A stretch of DNA of 28,999 nucleotides from JADKIH01 sp031367345 (GCA_031367345.1 JANLPR010000129.1:1-28999); one strand, 5' to 3'. Counted from the stretch's first letter, positions 1 to 6,931 are shown. The notes: generated from the sequence alone by a model not told the origin. A program made the numbers and translations.

Positions 1-4
1 ATTT

Positions 5-370
5 TTATCGAACAACATTTAATTTAGTCTGTTTAAGAATTCCATTTTCAGATTTTAGAACAACAACGTAAGAACCTTGTGCCAAATCAGAAATACCAAT
101 AGTTAAAGATAAACTATTTTCAGGAATTTGTTCATTCAGAACAACTCTGCCAGTTAAATCTGTGATTTCAATCAGGGTTCCATTATTGAACAAACAACTT
201 ATTTGATTTGTTGCTGGATTTGGATAAACAAATAAATCTGTTGGGCTTTCTAACGAAGAAGTCGGCTTTTTACCTGATTTTCTAAAAGAAGTATTGTTGC
301 ATAAGTCGTAATCGTTAAAAAGTAAAAAAGGATATTGAGAGTGCAATAAGTTTCTTGCCTTTAACACTGT
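5..370 (-). pseudogene. 3' fragment of a T9SS-exported protein gene, cut by the repeat at 371
   Basis: The reading frame runs leftward to a TAA at 5-7 and encodes about 120 residues. The last ~75 form a type A T9SS sorting domain: it starts at YPNPATNQ, has a TDLTGRVV strand in the middle, an LAQGSYVVVL strand, and ends QTKLNVVR. In family members this domain is cleaved after export across the outer membrane. There is no signal peptide and no plausible start except a GTG at 365-367, immediately beside the repeat that begins at 371. The residues before the sorting domain (ARNLLHSQYPF and on) look like the end of a larger extracellular domain. The N-terminal part is not found on the far side of the repeat (631-753). 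I infer a truncated, non-functional remnant; an alternative is that the rest lies elsewhere after rearrangement. Confidence 0.75.
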
Positions 371-630
371 CGGCTCGGCTGAATGTTGTGTGATGGGCTG
401 TGTGAGAGATCATTCAGCCGCACACAGGAATAATTACTAATGAACAATAATTAATGAAGAATGATTATTTATTAATTGACTGCCTGTTTAGTTTTTTCAT
501 GGTACATACTTAATTGTGCACACTCACACTTCACACTCTTGTTTCACCCGGGCGAAATGCCGCCGGTAGAATTGGTTTTAGCCTTAGAGAAATGATATTA
601 CTACGGCTAAACATTTCGCCCAGCGGCGTT
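371..630 (+). repeat. 260-bp dispersed repeat, copy 1
   Basis: It is nearly identical to 2922-3182 (6 substitutions, 1 single-base indel) and in the same orientation. Identity stops abruptly at both ends. The left part holds a 10-bp perfect inverted repeat, CGGCTGAATG at 376-385 and CATTCAGCCG at 411-420. It also holds a competing 7-bp pair, CTGTGTG at 398-404 with CACACAG at 421-427. The centre is AT-rich. The right end holds another 10-bp perfect pair, GGGCGAAATG at 550-559 and CATTTCGCCC at 612-621. No terminal inverted repeats, target duplications or conserved ORF were found. The layout (hairpin near each end, no terminal inverted repeat) resembles non-autonomous IS200/IS605-like or REP-type elements, but that is inference. 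The remaining 631-753 has no recognisable gene and leads into the next CDS. Confidence 0.9.
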
Positions 631-753
631 GCTACTATTTTAAAACACAGCAACTTTGAACTTTAAACCCTCAATAATCAATATTTTCATCTTCAAAAAT
701 GGTTTCCGAATTGGACTCTTTTTCCTACCTTCCACTCCTCAATTTAAAATCAG

Positions 754-2475
754 ATGAAAAAAAATCTACTGTTTGCTTTGGTATTTATTACGACCTCCGC
801 TATTGCGCAGTTCTCAAGTAATCCTGCTTTGAATGCAATTGTTAGTGATTCTTCCGGAACTGAAGAGGCCGTTCCAATATGTGGACTTAACCCTTCATTC
901 GGCACAACATTCGTTAGTTGGTTCAATCAGAATGCTTCCGGCTCTTATGATTTTAGCATACAAGCGTTAGATGGAAATGGTTTTAATTTTTTACCAACAT
1001 CCGGATTAACAGTGAGTAATTATCCCCAAGGTACAGCCATTTTCACCTATGACACAAAAGTTGATCATACCAATAGTATGGTAACAGCATTTCAGGATGA
1101 ACGTTCGGGTACTTTAGATGTCGTTGCATATCGGATGGACCAAACAGGTACTTTCCAATGGGGAAATGCAGGGATTATCCTTGCTGACACAGCGGCTTCC
1201 GGAGGCATCGCTCCACACGTAGGAATACTTGCAAATAACGATGCAGTTGTTGCCTGGATTGCAGATGGTAGTCCAAAAAGCTGGATATCATTTCAACGAA
1301 TTACACCTGCGGGAAATTTATATTGGACCACACCAAAACGAATTATAGATTCTTCCGGCGTTGCAGGCTATAGTCGCCCGCAAATTGTTCCTATGCTTAA
1401 TGATGACTTCTACATTCTATATATCCAACAGACAGGCTCCGGACTTCCTGCAAGCAGGATGTTCATGCAACGTTACAACTCAACCGGCAATCCGGTTTGG
1501 GCAACAGCGGTGCAAATCTCTTCGAAGTTGATTGGTTTCGCCAGCTATCCTTCCGTAGTTCCTGATGGTAAAAATGGTGCTTATATTGCGTATGCTTCCG
1601 GCAATCCTACGATCCCTTCTTTAAATGATGTATATGTTCAACACATTGATGAAAATGGTACTCTCTGGAGCGTCAATGGGACAGAAGCCTGTACTTCAAC
1701 ACTAACTCATCGTATGTCTCCGAAAATTCGTTTTGAAAATAACATGTTGAATCCAATGGTACTTATTAAAGAAACTAACGGCGGACAAGATAGCAGTGGT
1801 GTAACAATTCAATCTTTTGACTCTACCGGTATTCGACTACTTGGTCCGGATGGATTTTCTGTAACGCCAATTACCGCGTCATACGATGAACCTTATGATA
1901 TGCGATGCACCAGCGATGGAATGATCATTATTTATGCTGAAGGACTCTTTGGAAATAATCAACTCCTTGCAACCAAGGTTGATTTTAATGGTGCTTCATT
2001 GTGGTTACCATCTATTGTTTCTGTCTCTTCTGTTGCTAGTAATAAACTAAGAGTTCAGCTCACTCCGGTATTTTCCTCTCAGGGTTCTGCTGAACAAACC
2101 GTTGCTGTATGGGAAGACGAACGAATTGACCGTGGTGTCTATACACAAAACATCAATAATGATGGAACACTTGGAACAACAGTTAATATTTCAACAACAA
2201 TTTATCCGAAAATAAATGCGACTATTTATCCGAATCCTTCGCGTACAAATCAATCTTTAAGAATTGTAACTGAATCACAAGATAAAGCGACGATTACACT
2301 TTATGATGCAACAGGTAGAATGCTTGGTACAGCTTCAAATGTTCAACTCTTTGTTGGAACAAATGAATTCACTTTAAACAATCTTTTCAGCACATCAACT
2401 ATTTCATCGGGAGTATATTCTGTTGCAATTAAAGGGCAAGGAACTTCAGGTAGGATTAGGTTGGTTGTTGAATAA
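754..2475 (+). CDS. T9SS-exported protein with eight ~56-residue repeats, probable beta-propeller
   Basis: This is a 573-residue protein with a signal peptide (MKKNLLFALV... ending AIAQ, ~19 residues). A type A T9SS sorting domain starts at about residue 490 (IYPNPSRTNQ) and ends RIRLVVE. The body contains a recurring strand motif of the form Q-x-x-D-x-x-G, often followed by W. It appears at about residues 69, 124, 180, 238, 295, 352, 406 and 464, so the period is 54-58 residues. Eight such units fit an eight-bladed beta-propeller, although I cannot name the family. There are no catalytic motifs I recognise, so a binding or adhesive role at the cell surface is only a guess. It starts at ATG 754, directly before the signal peptide. 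It is the only intact gene between the two 260-bp repeats. Confidence 0.88.
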   Translation: MKKNLLFALVFITTSAIAQFSSNPALNAIVSDSSGTEEAVPICGLNPSFGTTFVSWFNQNASGSYDFSIQALDGNGFNFLPTSGLTVSNYPQGTAIFTYDTKVDHTNSMVTAFQDERSGTLDVVAYRMDQTGTFQWGNAGIILADTAASGGIAPHVGILANNDAVVAWIADGSPKSWISFQRITPAGNLYWTTPKRIIDSSGVAGYSRPQIVPMLNDDFYILYIQQTGSGLPASRMFMQRYNSTGNPVWATAVQISSKLIGFASYPSVVPDGKNGAYIAYASGNPTIPSLNDVYVQHIDENGTLWSVNGTEACTSTLTHRMSPKIRFENNMLNPMVLIKETNGGQDSSGVTIQSFDSTGIRLLGPDGFSVTPITASYDEPYDMRCTSDGMIIIYAEGLFGNNQLLATKVDFNGASLWLPSIVSVSSVASNKLRVQLTPVFSSQGSAEQTVAVWEDERIDRGVYTQNINNDGTLGTTVNISTTIYPKINATIYPNPSRTNQSLRIVTESQDKATITLYDATGRMLGTASNVQLFVGTNEFTLNNLFSTSTISSGVYSVAIKGQGTSGRIRLVVE

Positions 2476-2488
2476 GGTCTGTTCGTTA

Positions 2489-2543
2489 TTCGTTGTTCGT
2501 GAGTCGTTTTTCGAACGACGAATAACGACTCACGAACAACGAA
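2489..2543. repeat. Perfect 20-bp inverted repeat between genes
   Basis: Arms at 2489-2508 and 2524-2543 are exact reverse complements, separated by 15 bases. Both arms are built from variants of the word GTTCGT/ACGAAC, and the same word also occurs just outside the arms. There is no T-run after it, so it is not a classic intrinsic terminator. It lies between the stop of the repeat protein at 2475 and the start of the broken glycosyltransferase at 2551. Confidence 0.85.
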
Positions 2544-2550
2544 CACACCG

Positions 2551-2921
2551 ATGAACAAAACAAATTCAAAAAAAATACTCTTCGCTTGCATGGACTGGGG
2601 ATTAGGTCATGCAAGTAGAAGCGTTCCTTTGATCAGAGACTTGCAACAAAAAGGACATGAGGTTATTTTGGCATCAGCAGGACAAGCTTTTATTTTTTTG
2701 AAAAACTATTTTCCGGAATTGATCGTACTTGAGAAACCGGCGTATGGAATTCGATTTTCAACTAAAGTTTCAATGAGTTGAATGCTCATTTTTCAGTCAC
2801 GCACTTTTCTTAAAACAATTCGTGGTGAGAATAAATGGGTGAAAGAAATTTATTCTCACTATCAGTTCGAAGAGGTTTATTCTGATAATTGCTATGGCGT
2901 TTATCATCAGAGTGCTATTTC
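2551..2921 (+). pseudogene. Broken glycosyltransferase (MJ1255-like), 5' remnant
   Basis: The remnant starts MNKTNSKKILFACMDWGLGHASR, the glycine-rich N-terminal loop of GT-B glycosyltransferases of the MurG/MJ1255 type. It is followed by PLIRDLQQKGHEVILAS. A TGA at 2779-2781 interrupts the frame after residue 76. The same frame then continues with family-like sequence (FLKTIRGENKWVKEI, then VYSDNCYGVYH) for about 45 codons until the 260-bp repeat begins at 2922. A full protein of this family is roughly 340-390 residues, so both the acceptor half and the whole nucleotide-sugar-binding C-terminal domain are missing. The sequence right of the repeat does not encode them. Two independent lesions (stop and truncation) make function very unlikely. 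Confidence 0.85.
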
Positions 2922-3182
2922 CGGCTCGGCTGAATGTTGGGTGATGGGCTGTGTGAGAGATCATTCAGCCGCACACAGGAATAATTAATAATGAACAATA
3001 ATTAATGAAGAATGATTATTTATTAATTGACTGCCTTGTTTAGTTTTTTCATTGTACATATTTAATTGTGCACACTCACACTTCACACTCTTGTTTCACC
3101 CGGGCGAAATGCCGCAGGTAGAATTGGTTTTAGCCTTAGAGAAATGATATTACTGCGGCTAAACATTTCGCCCAGCGGCGTT
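2922..3182 (+). repeat. 261-bp dispersed repeat, copy 2
   Basis: This is the second copy of the 371-630 element, same orientation. Both outer hairpins are preserved. In this copy the right-hand hairpin is better paired: inside GGGCGAAATG/CATTTCGCCC, the bases CCGCAG and CTGCGG also pair (6 bp, with a 5-base bulge), whereas in copy 1 both arms are changed and this inner stem is lost. Its left edge truncates the glycosyltransferase frame. After it, 3183-3284 holds no gene I can support. Confidence 0.9.
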
Positions 3183-3284
3183 TTCCAAAAATTGGATTAA
3201 TATCAATATTTCGACATTTTATAGTAACAAGAGGTACTTTAAAATACCAGTTTAGAATCCTGGTCAGACAACTTCTTGAATCTT

Positions 3285-3320
3285 AAAAGCCCTGCATATC
3301 TATGATTTGCAGGGCTTTTT
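3285..3320. terminator. Strong hairpin, probably a bidirectional terminator
   Basis: The arms AAAAGCCCTGCA (3285-3296) and TGCAGGGCTTTT (3308-3319) are exact complements, with three further pairs inside the loop. A T-run follows on the plus strand and a shorter one on the minus strand. It lies downstream of the leftward cytochrome/DUF5777 operon that ends at 3436, and closes off whatever reads rightward from the repeat. The rest of the gap, 3321-3435, shows nothing else. Confidence 0.8.
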
Positions 3321-3435
3321 CGCTTTTAATCGTTCACTCTTTTCTCGCAATGTTAATTTATGCCGACAATTTAGGCTATTACAAAAGCCGTAAATAGAGC
3401 AATTTATTCAACTATTTTTTCTCATTAATTCTCCT

Positions 3436-4326
3436 TTAAAATGAAAAGACTCTCGAAATATTAAAGCCTAAACGAATACCCATATTGTTCCATTTAGAAT
3501 CGGTATGAGTAAAAAATTGATTTTCTACCATTCCTATACTATTGGTAAAGTGAATTTGAAAAACGTGACCTCCTGTTTCTAATTCATAGCCAATAGACAT
3601 GCTGTCGTAATATTTTACTGTCGGAGAATAATCATTGATTCGATATGCATACTCACCTGTTATGGCAGCACGTTTGGTAAATTTGTAACGGAACAATGCT
3701 GATACCCCAAACGCATCGTTCTGATCTGTTATATGCAACACTTGATTATAATGAACAAACCATGGTGCAATTTGCAATGAGAAATTAGGACTGAACTTTC
3801 TAGCAAACATTGCTTCAAAACAATACGATAATCGGCTCGATTGATATTGGTAAATGTCGTAACCATTGGCTATTGCATTACCATCTTTCAAATTTGTGTA
3901 ATAAGTTCCCGCAAATAACGTAAGTCCAAAAGGTGTTCTGTTATCCGTGGTTTGTCTGAGTAAACGATACTTTAAAAACCCATCAACCATTTTTTCAGCA
4001 CTGCTTCTTCCGATCCCAAACATAAAACGACCGTCGGGACTGTATTCCAAACTCAATCGAATATTTGCCGGGCCATCTAATCCCCAAGCGTTATACGAAC
4101 CAGTATTTATGGGGCCAAACCGGTGAGAGATCCTAAAATCGAGCGTGCGTTTACCAACTGTTTCAATAGTATGTTGATCGACTAAGCGTGTCGTTTTAAA
4201 AGTTGCGATTACATAATCTTTCACATGATCGTTTGTAGAGTCTAATCCACTCAGCATATCCTGACCATTCATAGAAAGCCCAATGAAAAATAAAGCACAC
4301 GATAAAATAATTTTTTTGTTGATCAT
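3436..4326 (-). CDS. DUF5777-type outer-membrane beta-barrel protein
   Basis: This is a 296-residue protein with a signal peptide (~22 residues, ending MNGQ). It is followed by alternating amphipathic strands separated by short polar turns (for example LDFRISHRFGPI, IRLSLEYSPDGRFMFGIG, FGLTLFAGTYY) and ends in an aromatic residue (SRVFSF), typical of outer-membrane barrels. The opening (HVKDYVIATFKTTRLVDQHTIETV) and the RISHRFG/NAWGLDGPANIRLSLEY stretch match my knowledge of DUF5777. It is the third gene of a leftward operon, 3 bases after the preceding lipoprotein. In Bacteroidota these barrels often sit beside c-type cytochrome or YceI genes, as here. The substrate is unknown; a role tied to periplasmic electron transfer is inference. 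Confidence 0.8.
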   Translation of the reverse strand: MINKKIILSCALFFIGLSMNGQDMLSGLDSTNDHVKDYVIATFKTTRLVDQHTIETVGKRTLDFRISHRFGPINTGSYNAWGLDGPANIRLSLEYSPDGRFMFGIGRSSAEKMVDGFLKYRLLRQTTDNRTPFGLTLFAGTYYTNLKDGNAIANGYDIYQYQSSRLSYCFEAMFARKFSPNFSLQIAPWFVHYNQVLHITDQNDAFGVSALFRYKFTKRAAITGEYAYRINDYSPTVKYYDSMSIGYELETGGHVFQIHFTNSIGMVENQFFTHTDSKWNNMGIRLGFNISRVFSF

Positions 4327-4329
4327 AAA

Positions 4330-4719
4330 TTAATTGTTGAGTTTACCACGATTCAGCCACGATTCAATTTTTTGGATACTACAATCATTAATCTTTCCTG
4401 AAAGCAATGGCATCCATTTAGAAGAATTGATAGAAGAACTATGCGTAATTGTTTCCAAAAAAGTGCCGCTGTTGTTAATTGTACTAATAACATCTGCATA
4501 CGTACCTAATCCATAACCGCTAGTAGAACCATCGGTGTTGTGACAAGACGAATTTTGGCTTCCGCAGCTATGTAGCATTATGGGAGAAATATCATTGGCA
4601 AATGAAACGATACCTGTTGTATCACAAGGTGCAGCAGCAGGATGTAGTTCATCTACATTATCATAGTAGCAACCTGAAAAAGCTGCCATCACTAAACAAA
4701 TTGCGAATATTTTTTTCAT
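4330..4719 (-). CDS. Haem-c-like lipoprotein with an unusual CX6CH motif
   Basis: This is a 129-residue protein. The signal peptide ends in a lipobox (FSGC, lipidated Cys17), so it should be a membrane-anchored lipoprotein. The haem-type segment reads VSFANDISPIMLHSCG and then NSSCH. The cysteines are C52 and C59 followed by H60, so the spacing is CX6CH instead of the usual CX2CH. WMPL at residues 102-105 could supply the distal Met ligand. Related Bacteroidota proteins have a CX2CH or CX4CH motif at this place. Whether haem is attached with six intervening residues is uncertain; it may be a degenerate cytochrome. It is the middle gene of the operon, 3 bases from each neighbour. Confidence 0.75.
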   Translation of the reverse strand: MKKIFAICLVMAAFSGCYYDNVDELHPAAAPCDTTGIVSFANDISPIMLHSCGSQNSSCHNTDGSTSGYGLGTYADVISTINNSGTFLETITHSSSINSSKWMPLLSGKINDCSIQKIESWLNRGKLNN

Positions 4720-4722
4720 AGT

Positions 4723-5106
4723 TTAATTATTCTTTGCTCCTTGTTGAATCCACAGGTAAATTAATTTCACTTGATCGTCTGATAACATGGGCAACGGTTT
4801 AGGCGGCATTACCTTAGCAAAAAGTCTATTGCTGATAGTTTGATAGATTTTGCTGCTTTGAGCGTTTCCGGGAGAAATGCCACCCTTTATAATATCGTCA
4901 TATGTAATTAATGCAAACTGCGAACGATCTTGTCCGGCAACATTTCCGGTATGACAACCACTTTGCGAACAATTTCCGGCAATGATCGGTTGCACATCAC
5001 TGATAAATGAAACAGCTTTCAAATTCGAAAGATCTGTATCGTGTCTGCATGAAGTAAGAAAGAAAGCCAACCCTACAACTGAAGTATAAATGAGATTTTT
5101 AAACAT
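4723..5106 (-). CDS. c-type cytochrome-like lipoprotein (CX4CH)
   Basis: This is a 127-residue protein with a lipoprotein signal peptide (lipobox LTSC, Cys20). The haem motif is CSQSGCH at residues 46-52, a CX4CH spacing, after the family-typical VSFISDVQPIIAGN. KVMPPKPLPML near residue 100 gives a likely distal Met ligand, and the protein ends in the LSDDQVKLIYLWIQQGA helix common to these small cytochromes. It is the first gene of the leftward operon with the second lipoprotein and the DUF5777 barrel. A -7 promoter element lies 7 bases before its start. It is probably a periplasmic electron carrier anchored to a membrane; its redox partner is not visible here. Confidence 0.8.
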   Translation of the reverse strand: MFKNLIYTSVVGLAFFLTSCRHDTDLSNLKAVSFISDVQPIIAGNCSQSGCHTGNVAGQDRSQFALITYDDIIKGGISPGNAQSSKIYQTISNRLFAKVMPPKPLPMLSDDQVKLIYLWIQQGAKNN

Positions 5107-5112
5107 ATTTCC

Positions 5113-5120
5113 CGAAGATA
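5113..5120 (-). promoter_or_regulatory. -7 element TATCTTCG of the cytochrome operon
   Basis: On the minus strand this reads TATCTTCG, one base from the Bacteroidota consensus TAnnTTTG. It lies 7 bases before the first gene (start 5106), implying a very short or absent leader. No clear -33 TTG was found. The 267 bases from 5121 to 5387 hold no gene. Confidence 0.5.
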
Positions 5121-5387
5121 ATCAATGATTTAATGGAGCAGACAATTTCGATAGATCTTTTTTAGTATCAATGAACAAAAAATGAATTCTCTAGTGAACC
5201 AGTTCTAAAGTATGTTCCAAATAAAGACTCAATACTACATGTAAATAAATAGCCAAACAAGAAAAACTGTACTCAAGAGGTAAAATATAGATATGATCAG
5301 GTAGATTTATATACTGAAAAATATCAAAAGTAAATGAATTAGAAATCTTTCAATTTATTAGCATTACTTTTACTTAGCTAAACGCAA

Positions 5388-5612
5388 ATGGAAAAAAAAG
5401 AACATATAAGCAACGATCCTTTACATGGGAAAACGTTGGAGTCGATTGTTAATTATTTAGTTGACCAATATGGTTGGGACGAGCTGGCCGAACGAATTCC
5501 GATAAATTGTTTCAGATCTAATCCAACAGTTAAATCGAGCTTAACTTTTTTAAGAAAAACACCTTGGGCTCGAAAAAAAGTAGAAGACCTATACATTGAA
5601 AGCATCGAGTAA
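5388..5612 (+). CDS. VF530 family (DUF2132) small protein
   Basis: This 74-residue protein is nearly all VF530 domain: DPLHGKTLESIVNYLVDQYGWDEL, then NCFRSNPTVKSSLTFLRKTPWARKKVEDLY. The HG-KTLE start, the C-F-x-x-NP-x-xKSSL-FLRKTPWAR core and the length match the family as I know it. The family fold is compared to DNA-binding proteins, but no molecular function has been assigned with confidence. It is a single-gene unit, with the haem-lipoprotein operon divergent on its left and a shared terminator on its right. It starts at ATG 5388. Confidence 0.88.
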   Translation: MEKKEHISNDPLHGKTLESIVNYLVDQYGWDELAERIPINCFRSNPTVKSSLTFLRKTPWARKKVEDLYIESIE

Positions 5613-5673
5613 AAATAATTTCTAATTTCACTTTGCGTACTTATTCATTCAGATAAAATTTAAATGACATAAA

Positions 5674-5703
5674 AAAAGCGAACTACATTTGTAATTCGCT
5701 TTT
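5674..5703. terminator. Bidirectional terminator between convergent genes
   Basis: The arms AAAAGCGAA (5674-5682) and TTCGCTTTT (5695-5703) pair exactly, and three more pairs form inside after one mismatch. A-runs on the left and T's on the right suit termination in both directions. It serves the VF530 gene (+, ends 5612) and the T9SS gene (-, ends 5725). Confidence 0.8.
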
Positions 5704-5724
5704 CGCATTTATAATAAATACTTT

Positions 5725-6861
5725 TTATTCTATCATCAAACGGTCAACCTTACTTTGTTTTCCATCAACAAATATTTTGTAGAAATAAATACCTCTCGCC
5801 ATTGCCACTACATCTACATTCACCAAATTAGTATTGTCGAAAGTGTTATTCAAAATTACATTGCCCATAATATCAAAGAAAAGAATATTGACAGCACGAT
5901 ATGTTTTGTCGAAGCTAAAGTTTACTTGATTGGATGCAGGGTTCGGAAAAGTAGAAATTTTTGCTTCATTGATATCAGCAATTGCATTTATTGAACTGCT
6001 AGGAATATAGCTCGACAAATTTAAGTAATAGACAAAATTTCCTGAACCATTGTCCTCATCGGACATATAAATTTCGTTATTCGACACAAATGATAGAGAT
6101 TCTTTTTGAGACCACGCACCACTAATATTTACTTGCGTATGTTGGCCTGAAAAAAAGTTAGCTCCGGTAAAATTCTTGAATATATGCAAATGAGAATTCG
6201 ACATGAGAATCATTGCACTTCCGTCTGCAGTAATATCGGCCGAAGTTGTTCGATCATTTGTATAAAAACTATCGACCAATGTTGCAACATAACTTCCGGG
6301 ACTATCAGGTAAACGATACATCTTTGTATATCCTACTGCTACACCATCTGCTTTTGAAAATAAATATAAACTCCCATTGAAGTGAAAGAACGATTCCACA
6401 TCGAAATTTAACCACGAAGAAGAGAACGTAGATTGATCAGAATAAGTAAAACTGATTGCTTGAGCAGAAACAGAAGTTGTAGTAGCACCTGGGTATGGAA
6501 TTCTAAAAATCTTCAAATTCGTTCTTACACAATTATTATTTCCGAAATCGCCAATGAATAAATAGTTGCGCTGAGCATCATGAGTAAGATCCTCCCAATC
6601 GTTATTTATTGCTCCATTGATTGTAATAGTTTGCTGTAATGCTCCGGTAGCAGAAACTCGATACAGTCGATTGTCCCCATAACCATCATTGTGTGTCCAA
6701 TAAGAATCATAGCCATTGAAATCAAGGCCTGATGATTCTCTTACCACGCTCGGCAACGAACCTTTCACCGTAGCCGTAATAGCTGATACGCTCTTAATAC
6801 TGAACGCGAAAAAAAGAACTAAGAATACCTGCTTAGGAATTCGATTGAATTTGTTTGTCAT
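5725..6861 (-). CDS. T9SS-exported propeller-like protein
   Basis: This is a 378-residue protein. I chose the ATG at 6861 because it directly precedes a signal peptide (FLVLFFAFSIKSVSA); the in-frame start at 6906 would bury it under 15 residues. The body has DWEDLTHDAQRN and then IGDFGNN at about 88-109, a pair of motifs seen in secreted beta-propeller proteins. Further strand repeats follow (DVESFFHFNGSLYLFSK, DITADGSAMILMSNSHLHIF, ESLSFVSNNEIYMSDED). The T9SS sorting domain begins at about residue 302 (ISTFPNPASNQ) and ends SKVDRLMIE. It is a stand-alone leftward gene with an exact TATCTTTG promoter element upstream. The ligand or substrate is not predictable; a surface or secreted binding or hydrolytic role is inference. 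Confidence 0.85.
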   Translation of the reverse strand: MTNKFNRIPKQVFLVLFFAFSIKSVSAITATVKGSLPSVVRESSGLDFNGYDSYWTHNDGYGDNRLYRVSATGALQQTITINGAINNDWEDLTHDAQRNYLFIGDFGNNNCVRTNLKIFRIPYPGATTTSVSAQAISFTYSDQSTFSSSWLNFDVESFFHFNGSLYLFSKADGVAVGYTKMYRLPDSPGSYVATLVDSFYTNDRTTSADITADGSAMILMSNSHLHIFKNFTGANFFSGQHTQVNISGAWSQKESLSFVSNNEIYMSDEDNGSGNFVYYLNLSSYIPSSSINAIADINEAKISTFPNPASNQVNFSFDKTYRAVNILFFDIMGNVILNNTFDNTNLVNVDVVAMARGIYFYKIFVDGKQSKVDRLMIE

Positions 6862-6923
6862 GTCTAAAGTATTACTTGTGCTACCCCAATTAGTAAAAGA
6901 GCACACAGCAATTTAAAGCGCCG

Positions 6924-6931
6924 CAAAGATA
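6924..6931 (-). promoter_or_regulatory. -7 element TATCTTTG of the T9SS gene
   Basis: This is an exact match on the minus strand to the Bacteroidota TAnnTTTG element. The implied transcript start at about 6917-6919 leaves a leader of some 57 bases before ATG 6861. Confidence 0.65.

Noticed and set aside
376..427. Classic H-type pseudoknot in the repeat
   Set aside because: The two 3' arms are directly adjacent, so no linker can cross the 10-bp stem; alternative stems fit better.
465..500. Short minus-strand frame starting MKKLNRQ inside the 260-bp repeat
   Set aside because: Only 11 codons, and the one-base indel between the two copies changes its frame, so it is not conserved.
2779..2781. 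Recoding of TGA as an amino acid
   Set aside because: No selenocysteine element or context, the gene is truncated anyway, and TGA is used as a normal stop elsewhere in the window (for example at 21082-21084).
2782..2988. Independent 68-residue gene after the in-frame TGA
   Set aside because: It continues the glycosyltransferase frame and then reads into the repeat; it is part of the pseudogene.
3231..3270. tRNA gene
   Set aside because: Only a T-arm-like piece is present, with a loop two bases too long and no matching acceptor or D-arm; kept as a low-interest finding only.
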